Source: Salinilacihabitans rarus
GTDB lineage: Archaea; Halobacteriota; Halobacteria; Halobacteriales; Natrialbaceae
NCBI RefSeq assembly: GCF_024296665.1
Contig: NZ_CP100762.1
Location: 2,542,001-2,606,000 of the forward strand
Direction: 5' to 3'
DNA: 64,000 bases
Position numbers and translations under genes: made by a program. The notes beneath the pieces were generated by a model. That model made no database searches and was not told the DNA's origin. It worked only from the letters and a program-made list of their open reading frames with translations. This document shows, piece by piece, positions 51,119 through 60,129 of this stretch. The number at the start of each line of letters is the position of its first letter. Position 1 is the stretch's first letter.

Positions 51119-52852
51119 CTACCGCAGCGCCGCGAGGTCGAACTCGAAGGCGGAGACGGGCACTTCGAGGTCGTGTTCGACGAGCACCTTCGGGTGGACC
51201 TCGCCGACGACGCCCACCTCCTCGCCGTCGATCACGACGCTCGCGACGCGGCCGTCGATGAACGACGGGTGGTCGGTCGCGGGCGTCTCGAGGTCCTTGC
51301 CGAAGCCGCGGACGAGCGCCTGCAGGCGGGCCTTCGCGTCCTCGTAGCCGGCGTCGTGGCTCGCGAGGGTTGCCGCGACGGCCCGGCGCTCGGCGACGCC
51401 CGTGTTCTCCGTCTCGTCGACCTCGGCGGCGAAGCCGATCTCCGCGAGGTCCTGCGGGTACGCCCGGTGGGTGTTGTTCTCCAGCACCATCAGCAGCGAG
51501 GGGAGTACCCACGTCCGCAGCATCGTGTAGTCCTCGCTGTAGGGTTCCTTGATGGTCGCGGCCTCGCCCGCGCCGTAGACTCCCTCGCCCGGCTCGATCC
51601 CGAGGCGCTCGTAGTTTTCCGCCGCGTTGATCATGTGGAAGTTCAGCAGGTCCTCGAAGCCGAGGCCGACGAGCTGGGTGCGCGCGGCGTTTTCGAGCCG
51701 CGAGCGCTCGTGGCGGCCGCCGACGGTACCGATCTCGGGGTAGCGCGGTTCGAGGTCGTTGAAGCCGTAGGCCCGCCCGAGGTCGTCGATCACGTCCAGC
51801 GGGTGGAGCACGTCGACGCGGTACGGCGGGATCGTCACCTCGTAGACGAGGTCGCCGTCCGCCTCGTCCCGTTCGGCGTCCAGCCCCGCCCGCTCGGCGA
51901 GGTCGATCACCTCCTCGGGGTCGAGGCCGATCCCGAGGATCGACTCGATCCGGTCGTGGGCGACGGTCTTGGTCTCCGTCGAGAGGTCGGGACGGACGAC
52001 CTCGGTGCCGACGTCCTCGTAGGCGGGTTCGTCGGGGTACTCGACGGTCACCGCCTCGATCGTCGCCCCGCGGGCCGCCAGCGCGTAGCAGACGACGTTC
52101 AGCATCCGGTCGATCGTCCACTGGTCGGTGCCGGTCATCTCGACGAACAGCTCCCGCGAGTCCGTCGAGACCTCTGTCCGGCGGCCGTTGATCACCGGCG
52201 GGAACGAGAACAGCCCGAGGTCGTCGTAGATCGCCGGGTAGCGCTCGTAGCCGTTCACGAGGGGGGCGTACTCCCGGCCGGTCGGGTGCTCATCGAGGAC
52301 CTCGCCCGGGGTCACCTCGCGGTCGAAGTCGAGCGGGACGAACCGGTCCTCGTCGGGTTCGACGCCGGCGTAGCGGATGCTCGGGCTCCCCTCGGTGGCG
52401 GGCGAACCCTTGAGCATCGCGAGGTCGTGGATGCCGATGGCGCCTTTCGCGCGCTTGCGGCCCATCGTCGCGTGAAGCTTCTCCTGAAGCTGGATCAGCG
52501 AATCCAGGGCCTCCTCGTCCAGATCGACGCCGCGGATCACGGCGCCGGTCACGTACGGGCGCTCGTCGGGGACCGACTCGTCGACCTCGATCGTCCAGTC
52601 CGGCGAATTCGTCTTCGGGACGTGGACGCCGCGGGCGTCGCCGTACTGGTAGCGCAGCGAGCGTGCGACCCCCTCGACCGAGAGCCGGTCCAGCCTGTCG
52701 GGGGCGAATTCGAGTTCGAACGCGCCGTCTTCGGTCTCGCCCTCGTACTCCAGACCGAGCGCGAACAGGTCCGTCTTCAGTTCGTCGTCGCCTTTCTCCT
52801 CGTGGCCGGTCAGCCCGCGCAGTTCGTCGGGGTCGATCTCGACCGTGGGCAT
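51119..52852 (-). CDS. pheT: Phenylalanyl-tRNA synthetase beta subunit
   Basis: A 577-residue subunit of the archaeal type (no N-terminal EMAP domain). The B3/B4 editing region lies around residues 100-280, the B5 DNA-binding-like fold around 285-370, and the catalytic-like domain after 375 (EIGTVGGRHERSRLENAART). It pairs with PheS to form the (alpha beta)2 enzyme and edits mischarged tyrosine. Its ATG overlaps the pheS stop, so both are made from one message. Confidence 0.96.
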   Translation of the reverse strand: MPTVEIDPDELRGLTGHEEKGDDELKTDLFALGLEYEGETEDGAFELEFAPDRLDRLSVEGVARSLRYQYGDARGVHVPKTNSPDWTIEVDESVPDERPYVTGAVIRGVDLDEEALDSLIQLQEKLHATMGRKRAKGAIGIHDLAMLKGSPATEGSPSIRYAGVEPDEDRFVPLDFDREVTPGEVLDEHPTGREYAPLVNGYERYPAIYDDLGLFSFPPVINGRRTEVSTDSRELFVEMTGTDQWTIDRMLNVVCYALAARGATIEAVTVEYPDEPAYEDVGTEVVRPDLSTETKTVAHDRIESILGIGLDPEEVIDLAERAGLDAERDEADGDLVYEVTIPPYRVDVLHPLDVIDDLGRAYGFNDLEPRYPEIGTVGGRHERSRLENAARTQLVGLGFEDLLNFHMINAAENYERLGIEPGEGVYGAGEAATIKEPYSEDYTMLRTWVLPSLLMVLENNTHRAYPQDLAEIGFAAEVDETENTGVAERRAVAATLASHDAGYEDAKARLQALVRGFGKDLETPATDHPSFIDGRVASVVIDGEEVGVVGEVHPKVLVEHDLEVPVSAFEFDLAALR

Positions 52853-54393
52853 CAGTAGGTCACCTCCGTCTCGCGCAGCAGCTGCAGGTCACAGAGCGTC
52901 CCGTGGATGTCGCGGATGTCCTCGAAGCCGTACATCAGCATCAACAGCCGTTCGAGCGCGAGCCCCCACGCCATCACGTCGCAGTCGACGCCGAGCGGTT
53001 CGAGCATCTCCTCGCGGAAGATACCCGAGTTGCCGATCTCGACCAGTTCGCCGGTCGTCGGGTGGGTACCGAACAGTTCGAACGACGGCTCCGTGTACGG
53101 GTTGTAGTGGGGTTTGAACTCGATGTCGGTGATGCCGAACTGGGCGTAGAACTCCTCGAAGGTGCCCATGAGGTCACGCACCGAGAGGTTCTCGGCCATC
53201 ACCCACCCCTCGATCTGGAAGAACTCCAGCAGGTGCGTCGGGTCGAGGGTGTCGTTGCGGTACACCTTCTCGACGCTGAAGAAGCGCGCCGGCGGTTCGA
53301 TCTCGCCGATCTCGGTCCCGGAGAGGTACCGCGCCGACAGCGACGTGGTGTGTCCGCGCAGCGCGAGCGCGCGGGCGAAGTCCTCGTCCCACGGCGAGCG
53401 GTAGCCCTCGCCGTCCTCGCCGACGCCCTCGCGGTGGGCGCGCTCGACGCGCTCGACGAGGTCCTCGGGGAGGTGGTCGATCTCCGAGGGAGTTTCGAGG
53501 GCGAACCGGTCCCAGTGGGTTCTGGCGGGGTGGTCCTGGGGCATGAACAGGCAGTCGTTGATCCAGAAGTCCGCGTCGACGTGTGGCCCCGCCATCTCCT
53601 GAAAGCCCATCCCGACGAGGACGTCTTTCACCCGCTCGGCGGTCTGGCGGAGGATGTGGACCCGGCCGCCGTCGATCCGCTCGGCGTCGGCCTCGACGTT
53701 GTACTCGGCGAACTCGACGTCGCGCCACTCGCCGCTGGTGAGCATCTCGGGGGTGACCTGACCGACCGTCTCGGCGGTCTCGACCCCCGCCATCAGCTCC
53801 GTGACGCCGCGTTCGCTCAGCGTGATCTCGCGGACGGTACTCTCGCGTCGTTCGAGCAGGTCGCGTCGTTCGAGCGCGTCGAGGGTCGCCGCGGCGACGT
53901 CGACGGCGTCGGCGGGGACGCCTCCGCCGTCGTCCGTCTCCGCGTCCGAGAGCGTCTCGAGGGCCGTCGCCTCGGCGTCGGACACGGGATCGGCGTCGGG
54001 ATCGGCCGTGATCTCGCCGCCGTCGATCGCGCCGTAGCCCTTGCGGGCGTAGTTCGACAGCGCGATGTTCACCGCCGGCCCGTCGAGCCCCGACGCGCCG
54101 ATGGCCTCGCCCATCTCGACGGGGTCCGAATCGGCGCCGGCTTCGAGGGCCGCCTCGTACAGTCGTAGCTCGGGGAGTCCGTCCGAGACGTACTCCCGGC
54201 CCTCGTCGGTGAGGGCGATCGTCTCCTCGACGCGCTCGTCGACGGCGACCAGCCCCTCCGCCCCGAGTTCGAACGCCGCCCCGGTGACGGTCTCCGGCGG
54301 GAGGTCGGTCGCCGCGGCGAGGGCGTCGACGGACCGTGCCTCGTCCGCGCTCGCGGCCTCGAGGACCGCGACCTGTGGTTCTGGTAGCTGCAT
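52852..54393 (-). CDS. pheS: Phenylalanyl-tRNA synthetase alpha subunit
   Basis: A 513-residue class II synthetase subunit. The first 200 or so residues contain winged-helix repeats of the archaeal/eukaryal PheS (ALAAATDLPPETVTGAAFEL, then a second set near 140). The catalytic domain has FQEMAGPHVDADFWINDCLF (motif 1 region), HPARTHWDRF, VYRNDTLDPTHLLEFFQIEG (motif 2) and AWGLALERLLMLMYGFEDIR (motif 3). It activates phenylalanine and leads the pheST operon. Confidence 0.96.
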   Translation of the reverse strand: MQLPEPQVAVLEAASADEARSVDALAAATDLPPETVTGAAFELGAEGLVAVDERVEETIALTDEGREYVSDGLPELRLYEAALEAGADSDPVEMGEAIGASGLDGPAVNIALSNYARKGYGAIDGGEITADPDADPVSDAEATALETLSDAETDDGGGVPADAVDVAAATLDALERRDLLERRESTVREITLSERGVTELMAGVETAETVGQVTPEMLTSGEWRDVEFAEYNVEADAERIDGGRVHILRQTAERVKDVLVGMGFQEMAGPHVDADFWINDCLFMPQDHPARTHWDRFALETPSEIDHLPEDLVERVERAHREGVGEDGEGYRSPWDEDFARALALRGHTTSLSARYLSGTEIGEIEPPARFFSVEKVYRNDTLDPTHLLEFFQIEGWVMAENLSVRDLMGTFEEFYAQFGITDIEFKPHYNPYTEPSFELFGTHPTTGELVEIGNSGIFREEMLEPLGVDCDVMAWGLALERLLMLMYGFEDIRDIHGTLCDLQLLRETEVTY

Positions 54394-54739
54394 TCGCTTG
54401 GTGGTATCACTGCGAGTCGGTCAGTTAGCGGTTCCGATACCGCCCGGCGCGAGTCGCCGGACGACCCCTCGAACGGTCGGTTTCCCCGCGTGCGCCCGGT
54501 GTGGGCGCTCGCCGATCCACCGCCCCGGACTCACCGGGCGAAGAAGAAGCCGAATCCCGATCGCGGTCGCCGTGGCTGGAGTGCGAGGCCGGCACGCCCG
54601 TGGGATTCGAGTGCCATACGCGAGTCGTGTTCCGGCCGGAGCAAAAGCGTTGCGGTGACCCACGGCCACATCGCGCCGTCGCGCCGTCGCGTACTCTCGA
54701 ACCGGAAGGTTTCTCCTGCCGACGTGAGAGCGAACACGT
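54394..54739. other. 346-base stretch between pheS and the DUF5518 gene
   Basis: This is the divergent upstream region of pheS and the membrane-protein gene. No credible coding frame is seen; several frames stay open only because of GC bias. No strong TATA box stands out for pheS. I see no tRNA or repeat here. Confidence 0.6.
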
Positions 54740-55249
54740 ATGGCCGGCACCGATCCGGACGACGAATCCGACTCCAGCGACGATCACACCGCCGACGACC
54801 GCACTACCGGGCGGTCCGCCGACCGGGGCGACCGCACGAACCCCGGCGGCGACCACGCCGACTCCGGTCGTCCCGCTACGGATCTCGGTGACGGCGACGC
54901 CACCGTCGATCCCGACCGGCGGCCGACGGCCGTCAACGGGCTGCTCGGCGCCCTCGTCTCGCTGTTTCTGCTCTCGCTCGTCTCCTTCGCGCCGCTGTTT
55001 GGCGGTCTCGTTTCGGGCTACCTCGAAGGGGACGATCTCACGGCGGGCACAGTCGCCGGCGCGTTCGCCGGTGTGATCGCGGCCGCTGCGGTCGCGGCCG
55101 GCCTGTTCCTCGCTAACGGAATCGTTCCCGGATTCTTCCCCGAATCCGTGCTGGTCGGCCCGCTCTACGTCGTCGCGTTCGCGACGGCCGGCGGCGCGAC
55201 CGGGTCGTACCTCAACGGCGAACTCGGCGACGAGATCGGTCGGTACTGA
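54740..55249 (+). CDS. DUF5518-like membrane protein
   Basis: A 169-residue protein. Residues 1-65 are a disordered Asp/Thr/Gly-rich tail. Three to four hydrophobic segments follow (AVNGLLGALVSLFLLSLVSF near 68, AGTVAGAFAGVIAAAAVAAG near 100 and a last one near 140), joined by glycine-rich turns. The 'GGLVSGYLEG' segment recalls the DUF5518 family of haloarchaeal and methanogen membrane proteins. Function unknown. Confidence 0.75.
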   Translation: MAGTDPDDESDSSDDHTADDRTTGRSADRGDRTNPGGDHADSGRPATDLGDGDATVDPDRRPTAVNGLLGALVSLFLLSLVSFAPLFGGLVSGYLEGDDLTAGTVAGAFAGVIAAAAVAAGLFLANGIVPGFFPESVLVGPLYVVAFATAGGATGSYLNGELGDEIGRY

Positions 55250-55283
55250 CTCGCTTCGTCACGCCTTCGGGCCGCTCCGTCTG

Positions 55284-56870
55284 CTACCTCGCGCGCGACG
55301 ATTCGAGTTCGATGTCGGCGTCTTCCAGCAACTCGGCGACCTCCTCGCGTTTCTCCTGGTGGTCGGCGAGGAACTCCTCCATCAACCGGGCGGCCTGTTC
55401 CTTGCAGTCCCCACAGAGGCGGTCGCCGCCGACGCACTCGTCGTAGACGCGCTTGGCGAACTCGTCGTCGTCGCCCGCGAGCAGGTAGGCGTACAGTTCG
55501 TAGACGGGACACTCGTCGGCCCGGCCGCCGAGTTCGCGCTGTTTCTCCGCGGTCTCGCGGCCGCCGGTCGTCGCCGCTTTCACCTTCTCGTAGCCCGCCT
55601 CGGGGTCGTCCAGCAGCGAGATGTGGCTCGCGGGGATCGACGAGGACATCTTCCCGCCGGTCAGGCCGGTCATGAACCGGTGGTAGATCGACGACGGCGG
55701 GAGGAAGCCGTAGCCGCCGTGTTCGACCTCGACCTCGCGGGCGAGTTCCTCGGCCGCCTCGCGGTCGAGGTCGAAGGCGTCGACGTGGGCCTCGAAGACG
55801 CGCTTCTCGCCGTCGACGGCCTCGATCAGCGCCTCGAACGCGTCCTCGTCGGCCCGCCGGTTCAGGAACCGGGTGCGTGGGCGCAGGGGCTCCATCCCGG
55901 CGTTTTCGAGCTTCTCGGCGGCGCGCTCGACGGTCCGCTCGTCGTCCGGGACCTCGAACCGGGCGCCGCCCTCGCCGCGGAGCCACTCGGCCGCCTCGGC
56001 ACAGCGGGGCGTCCCGGGGTCGTCCGCGTACGCCTCGCGAGCCTCGTAGGCCTCGGCGATGACCGCGGACTCGTCGGCGGTCGCCTCGAAACTCGCGTAG
56101 GCCTCGGTCACGCCGAAGTAGCGCATCCGCGAGGCGAGGTCGCGGGCCAGCCGCACGTGCGGGTCCTGATCGGGGCCGACCGGGATCACCGTCGGCTTCG
56201 GCTCGTCGAGTTGCGGGTAGAGGATGTCGGCCATCTGCGTGACGACCGACTGCATGTGCGAGACGTCGGTCTCGCCGTCGAAGCCGTAGATCGAGCCGAG
56301 TTCGGAGAAGTTGGCCTCGATCCCCAGTTCGAACGCGAGGTCCTGTACCTCGCGGTTCTCCGACTGGCGGTAGAGTTCGCCCTCGTCGGGGTCGAAGCCG
56401 AGCGCGAGCAGCGAGAGCAGGTAGTTGCGCGCGTGCTCGTCGATCTCCTCCCAGGAGAGCCCGCGTGCGGCGTGGGCCTCGAGGTCGGCGATCAGCGCGT
56501 AGGCGTCGACGCCTTGCCGCTGATGCCAGATGATCTCGTCGAACACCAGCTTGTGGCCGATGTGTGGGTCGCCGGTGGGCATGAATCCCGACAGCACCGC
56601 CGCGGACTCGCCCTCGCGCATCGCCTCCGCGACGGGGCGGTAGTCGCGGTGGCCGAAGATGACCCCCCGGCGCATCAGGTAGTGGGGGTCCGGCACCTCG
56701 GGGAGCACTTCCTCGAACTCCTCGATGCCGAACTCCTCGAACAGCTTTCGGTAGTCGGAGACGGTCGAGGAGCCCCAGGGGTCGAGGGCGACGTCGTCGG
56801 CGCCTGCTGTCCCTCCATCCGGTAACGGTTCTCCCGATTCGGACCCCTCGATCGGCTCGTCTCCGGTCAT
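55284..56870 (-). CDS. trpS: Tryptophanyl-tRNA synthetase, second copy, with Fe-S-type cysteine motif
   Basis: A 528-residue TrpRS. GDPHIGHK near residues 100-106 is the HIGH motif and GGKMSSSIPAS near 404 the KMSKS loop. Near the C-terminus C454, C479, C486 and C489 form C-x24-C-x6-C-x2-C. The [4Fe-4S] cluster of Thermotoga maritima TrpRS uses C-x22-C-x6-C-x2-C next to the anticodon site, so a cluster here is likely. An acidic tail of about 35 residues precedes the core. The TATA-like GCTTTTGCG (56896-56904) fits a leaderless start. In cells with two TrpRS genes this one looks like the housekeeping form. Confidence 0.94.
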   Translation of the reverse strand: MTGDEPIEGSESGEPLPDGGTAGADDVALDPWGSSTVSDYRKLFEEFGIEEFEEVLPEVPDPHYLMRRGVIFGHRDYRPVAEAMREGESAAVLSGFMPTGDPHIGHKLVFDEIIWHQRQGVDAYALIADLEAHAARGLSWEEIDEHARNYLLSLLALGFDPDEGELYRQSENREVQDLAFELGIEANFSELGSIYGFDGETDVSHMQSVVTQMADILYPQLDEPKPTVIPVGPDQDPHVRLARDLASRMRYFGVTEAYASFEATADESAVIAEAYEAREAYADDPGTPRCAEAAEWLRGEGGARFEVPDDERTVERAAEKLENAGMEPLRPRTRFLNRRADEDAFEALIEAVDGEKRVFEAHVDAFDLDREAAEELAREVEVEHGGYGFLPPSSIYHRFMTGLTGGKMSSSIPASHISLLDDPEAGYEKVKAATTGGRETAEKQRELGGRADECPVYELYAYLLAGDDDEFAKRVYDECVGGDRLCGDCKEQAARLMEEFLADHQEKREEVAELLEDADIELESSRAR

Positions 56871-56920
56871 CGTCACCGCCTTGGCGCTCCGAAGCGCAAA
56901 AGCCTTCGCCTTCGCGTCGC

Positions 56921-58069
56921 TCAGTCGTCCGCGCGAGCCTGCTCGCCCGCCGCCTCGCGTAGCCGGTCGAGTCGCGGCCCCGGGTCGACCCCGGCGAAGA
57001 CGACGACCGAGAAGACGGCGTCGCCGTCGGGCCGCGGCGCGTCGCCGCCGACGATTGACCGGGTGTCGATCGTCGATTCGAGGTCGCGCTGGGCGTCGGC
57101 GACCGCGCGCCGTTCGAGCCACGCCGGCGGGCCGCCGACGATCAACATCGCCCGCTCGGCGCTCTCGCGCTCGCACTCGAACGTGAGTCGCCCGCGGACG
57201 GCCTTGCCGACCGCCGTCTCGACCGCGCTGACCGCCTCGGCCGTCTCGACGTCCGGCGTCGAGGAGAACAGCCCGAGGCCGAACCGCGACCCGCCGGCGT
57301 CGACCTTCTGGGCGCCGTGGCCGATCGTCGCGAGTTCGGTCCGGTTGCCCAGAACCCGCTCGACGTCGTCCTCGTCGATGGCGCTCTCGGCGACGTCGGC
57401 GGTCGCCTCCGATCCCGCCGCCAGCAGGGCCGCGACCCGCTCGGCGAACGTCCCGTTGAGGCGCTCGCGGGCCTCGGCGACGGACTCGTCGCGTCGCAGC
57501 CACTCCTCGTTGTCGAAACAGACGACGGCGCTGGCGAGGCCGTCGAGCCGTTCGAGGGTGCGGACGGCGTTCGCCGCCACCCGCGGCCGCGCCGGGCGGG
57601 TGCCGCCCGCGCTCCGCCGGCGGTCCGCGCCCGCCGCGTCGCCGCCGGGGGCGAACTCGTCGTCGGCCGGAAGCGTCGCGAGGACGTACACGGGGCCGTC
57701 GAACGCCCGCTGGAGCGTCGCGACGAACGCGGGGGCCACCCCGCCGCCGGTCGCCCCGCCGAGACCGATCGCGACGAACATCGCGTCGGCGTCCGACCCG
57801 TGTTCCTCCAGAAGTTGTCCCGTGAGGTCGCCCGCGCGATCCTTGCCCGTCTCGAACCCCCGTTGCAGGTCGCCGTCGAGGCCGCCGTCCGTCTCGCCGA
57901 TCCGGTGGCGGTTCGACTCGGGAATCGCGCTCCCCGTCGCGAGGGCGGCGTCGTCGGTGTCGAACGCGTGTGCGCCCCCGACGATGCCGCCCGCCGCCGC
58001 GTCCGCCTCCCGGAGCGCCGACGCGATCCGCACGCCGGCGCCGCCGAGACCGATCACTTCGAACTCCAT
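56921..58069 (-). CDS. Divergent tubulin/FtsZ-superfamily protein
   Basis: A 382-residue protein. VIGLGGAGVRIASAL (residues 5-19) is the first nucleotide loop, HAFDTDDAALAT (34-45) matches the FtsZ 'INTDxQAL' strand, and IGLGGATGGGVAP (101-113) is the tubulin signature, GGGTGTG in FtsZ, with two changes. AIDEDD (230-235) replaces the T7 NxDxxD: both Asp stay, Asn is lost. It therefore probably binds GTP and may polymerise, but it is neither a standard FtsZ nor CetZ. It lies between trpS and endA in one direction. Promoter TTAAAATA is at 58091-58098. Confidence 0.85.
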   Translation of the reverse strand: MEFEVIGLGGAGVRIASALREADAAAGGIVGGAHAFDTDDAALATGSAIPESNRHRIGETDGGLDGDLQRGFETGKDRAGDLTGQLLEEHGSDADAMFVAIGLGGATGGGVAPAFVATLQRAFDGPVYVLATLPADDEFAPGGDAAGADRRRSAGGTRPARPRVAANAVRTLERLDGLASAVVCFDNEEWLRRDESVAEARERLNGTFAERVAALLAAGSEATADVAESAIDEDDVERVLGNRTELATIGHGAQKVDAGGSRFGLGLFSSTPDVETAEAVSAVETAVGKAVRGRLTFECERESAERAMLIVGGPPAWLERRAVADAQRDLESTIDTRSIVGGDAPRPDGDAVFSVVVFAGVDPGPRLDRLREAAGEQARADD

Positions 58070-58090
58070 AGGGTACGCATCGAAACTCGA

Positions 58091-58098
58091 TATTTTAA
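58091..58098 (-). promoter_or_regulatory. TATA box of the tubulin-like gene
   Basis: TTAAAATA on the minus strand, 22-29 bases before the ATG at 58069, in an A/T-rich pocket. It indicates that the tubulin-like gene has its own promoter rather than only read-through from endA. Confidence 0.65.
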
Positions 58099-58149
58099 TC
58101 TTTCCGCTCGTGAAGTCGCAACCAACGCCGTCCGGTCGGCGCCCGGCGT

Positions 58150-59190
58150 TCAGGGGGTCAGCCGCTCGAACGCCAACCACTCGACGTCCCCGCGGTCGTC
58201 GACCAGCGCGAAGGTCATCGTCTTGCGCACGCCGTGGGCGAGGCGGACGTCGAGCGCGAGGTCCCGGGGTTCGAAGACGTGGTCCGCGGGGAGGACCCGG
58301 ACCAGCAACTCCGAGTGGTCGAGGTCGGCGACCGACTCGACGTCGGCGTACGTCCGGAAGTCCGCGCCGAACTTGTAGCCCGTCTTCGGGACGACTCCCC
58401 GCGAACGCAGGTGCTCGTACACCCGGAGGCGGCGGTCGAAGCGCTCGCCCTCGACCTCGCGGCCGCGCCGCCGGACCGTCGCGGGGTCGAGGTCGATCAC
58501 GCCGCGCTCGGCGAGGTGGGCGGCTTCGAGCAGCGAGCACTGCAGCGTGGGCCGGTCGTACTCCCGTCCTTCGAGGGGCTGGCCGTAGAACGCCCGCTCG
58601 TAGAGCTCCAGCGGCGGGTCCCAGCAGACGACCCGATCCGTCAGGAGGTCGGCGTCGACGCCCGCCGGGAGGTCGGTCCCGCTGGTGCCGTCGATCGTCG
58701 GACGGCCGACCTCGAAGTAGGTGATTTCGCTCTCCTCGTCGACGACCGCCAGCACCCCCTCGGCGAGCGCCCCGGCGGGGACGTCCGTCCGCTCGCCGAC
58801 GACCCGCAGCGCGTACTCGACCTCGCCGTCGCCGGGCCCTTTCCCGCGGGGGAAGACGGCGAAGTCGGCCCGCGGCGGGTCGACGACCCACGGCTCGCGG
58901 GCGGGCGAGAGGTAAAAGCCCCGCGAGCGGAGGTCGGCGTAGACCAGAAAGCGGACGCCGAACCCCTCGCCGGGTTCGCGGGCGACGAACTCGCGGAACG
59001 TCAGCCGGTCGCCGTCGACGACGACGGCGTCGAGGTCGCCGCGGTAGAGGAGGTGGGCCGCCTCGACGGGCGCGAGGGCGATCTCGTTGCCCGAGAGCGG
59101 GTAGCCGTAGCCGCGGGCGTCGTGATAGCGCTGGCGGGCGTCGCCGCCGACGCGGACCACCTCGCCGTCGAAGGTCCCCTCGAGTCCCAT
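58150..59190 (-). CDS. endA: tRNA-splicing endonuclease, two-repeat form
   Basis: A 346-residue enzyme made of two related halves, the homodimeric two-repeat type usual in Euryarchaeota. The second half is catalytic: TGYKFGADFRTYAD holds the Tyr region, HSELLVRVL the general-acid/base His, and VRKTMTFA the Lys. It cuts bulge-helix-bulge introns, including the tRNA-Trp intron of haloarchaea. The first half (residues about 1-165) has lost these residues, as expected. A TATA-like GCTTTGTGCC precedes the start at 59190. Confidence 0.95.
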   Translation of the reverse strand: MGLEGTFDGEVVRVGGDARQRYHDARGYGYPLSGNEIALAPVEAAHLLYRGDLDAVVVDGDRLTFREFVAREPGEGFGVRFLVYADLRSRGFYLSPAREPWVVDPPRADFAVFPRGKGPGDGEVEYALRVVGERTDVPAGALAEGVLAVVDEESEITYFEVGRPTIDGTSGTDLPAGVDADLLTDRVVCWDPPLELYERAFYGQPLEGREYDRPTLQCSLLEAAHLAERGVIDLDPATVRRRGREVEGERFDRRLRVYEHLRSRGVVPKTGYKFGADFRTYADVESVADLDHSELLVRVLPADHVFEPRDLALDVRLAHGVRKTMTFALVDDRGDVEWLAFERLTP

Positions 59191-59265
59191 ACCGGGTGCT
59201 CGGCCCGCGCGGCACAAAGCGCCTGCGGATCGGGCGCGTTTCGACGCCGACGTCGTCGGGCGACC

Positions 59266-60027
59266 TCACCCCTCGGCGGGGGCGGCCGACTCCTCGCGGA
59301 CGCGCTCGCAGGTCGCGTCGAGACACCGCCGTCCGCCCCCGGTGTCGAACGTCGGGAGCCCGCAGGCACACTCGCCGTCGACGACGCCCGTGGGGATCGC
59401 GAAGCCAGTCTCGCACTCGGGGTAGCGCTCGCAGCCGGCGATGAGTCCGCCCCGGCGCAGGATCCGGAGGTCGTCGCCGCAGTCGGGGCAGGTCCACTCG
59501 CGGTCGAACGCCTCGCGGACGGCCTCGTCGAGGGACTCGCAGTCGCGGTCGAGGCAGACCCGGAAGGCCAGCCCCCGTTCGACGCGCATCCGGGGGAGGC
59601 CGCAGTCACAGCGGTCGTCGCGGATCGCCGCGTCGGCCGGCACGCCGTAGCGGTCGCCGCAGTCGACGCAGTGGACGCCGTTCGCGCGCACGAGGACGCC
59701 GCCGCAGTCCGGGTTCGGACAGTCCCCGACGGGGACGCCGGCGCTGGAGGCGGGGTAGTGGGCGAAGCCGTCGCGGTCGTGGGCGGCGATCCGCAGCAGG
59801 CGGTCGTCCTTGCGCGCGACGAGCGTGACCCCGCCCGCGCGCTCGCTCGAGACGCTGTCGGCGCGGGTGAGCCACGCGACGGGCTGGTAGCCGTCGACGT
59901 CGTGGACGAGGACGGTGTTGTCGGGCTTGACGAGCGTGGTCACGCGGCCGCGGTACTCCTCGCGGTCGTCGCCGTCGACGATGACGGTGCAGTCGCCGGC
60001 CAGCACGCGGATTGCGTCGGCGATCAT
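59266..60027 (-). CDS. EndoMS N-terminal-like domain joined to topoisomerase-type zinc ribbons
   Basis: A 253-residue protein. Residues 11-60 (DCTVIVDGDDREEYRGRV ... VKPDNTVLVHDVDGYQPVAW) follow the N-terminal dimer/DNA-binding domain of EndoMS/NucS. The RecB-like nuclease domain of NucS is absent. Instead four zinc-binding clusters follow: CPNPDCGG with CVDCG near 103-122, CDCGLP near 134, CPDCGD with CERYPECE near 172-196, and CACGLP with CLDATCE near 210-240. The third resembles topoisomerase I C4 ribbons. A DNA-binding role in repair is likely. A TATA-like TTTATG near 60050-60056 supports the leaderless start at 60027. Confidence 0.8.
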   Translation of the reverse strand: MIADAIRVLAGDCTVIVDGDDREEYRGRVTTLVKPDNTVLVHDVDGYQPVAWLTRADSVSSERAGGVTLVARKDDRLLRIAAHDRDGFAHYPASSAGVPVGDCPNPDCGGVLVRANGVHCVDCGDRYGVPADAAIRDDRCDCGLPRMRVERGLAFRVCLDRDCESLDEAVREAFDREWTCPDCGDDLRILRRGGLIAGCERYPECETGFAIPTGVVDGECACGLPTFDTGGGRRCLDATCERVREESAAPAEG

Positions 60028-60091
60028 GGTCGGTCTGGTCCCGGTTTCGTACATAAACCCGCGGCCGCCCCCGCGGCGTCGGTTTCAACGT

Positions 60092-60129
60092 ATTCAAATT
60101 CTCTCGCAATTCAAATTTTAAATTAAATA
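60092..60129. promoter_or_regulatory. A/T-rich divergent promoter with a nine-base direct repeat
   Basis: ATTCAAATT occurs at 60092-60100 and 60109-60117, 17 bases apart. It is followed by AAATTAAATAA (60118-60128), a TATA-like element 35-45 bases before the CoA-transferase ATG. The tract is strikingly A/T-rich for this genome and probably holds a regulator site for one or both divergent genes. Confidence 0.55.
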
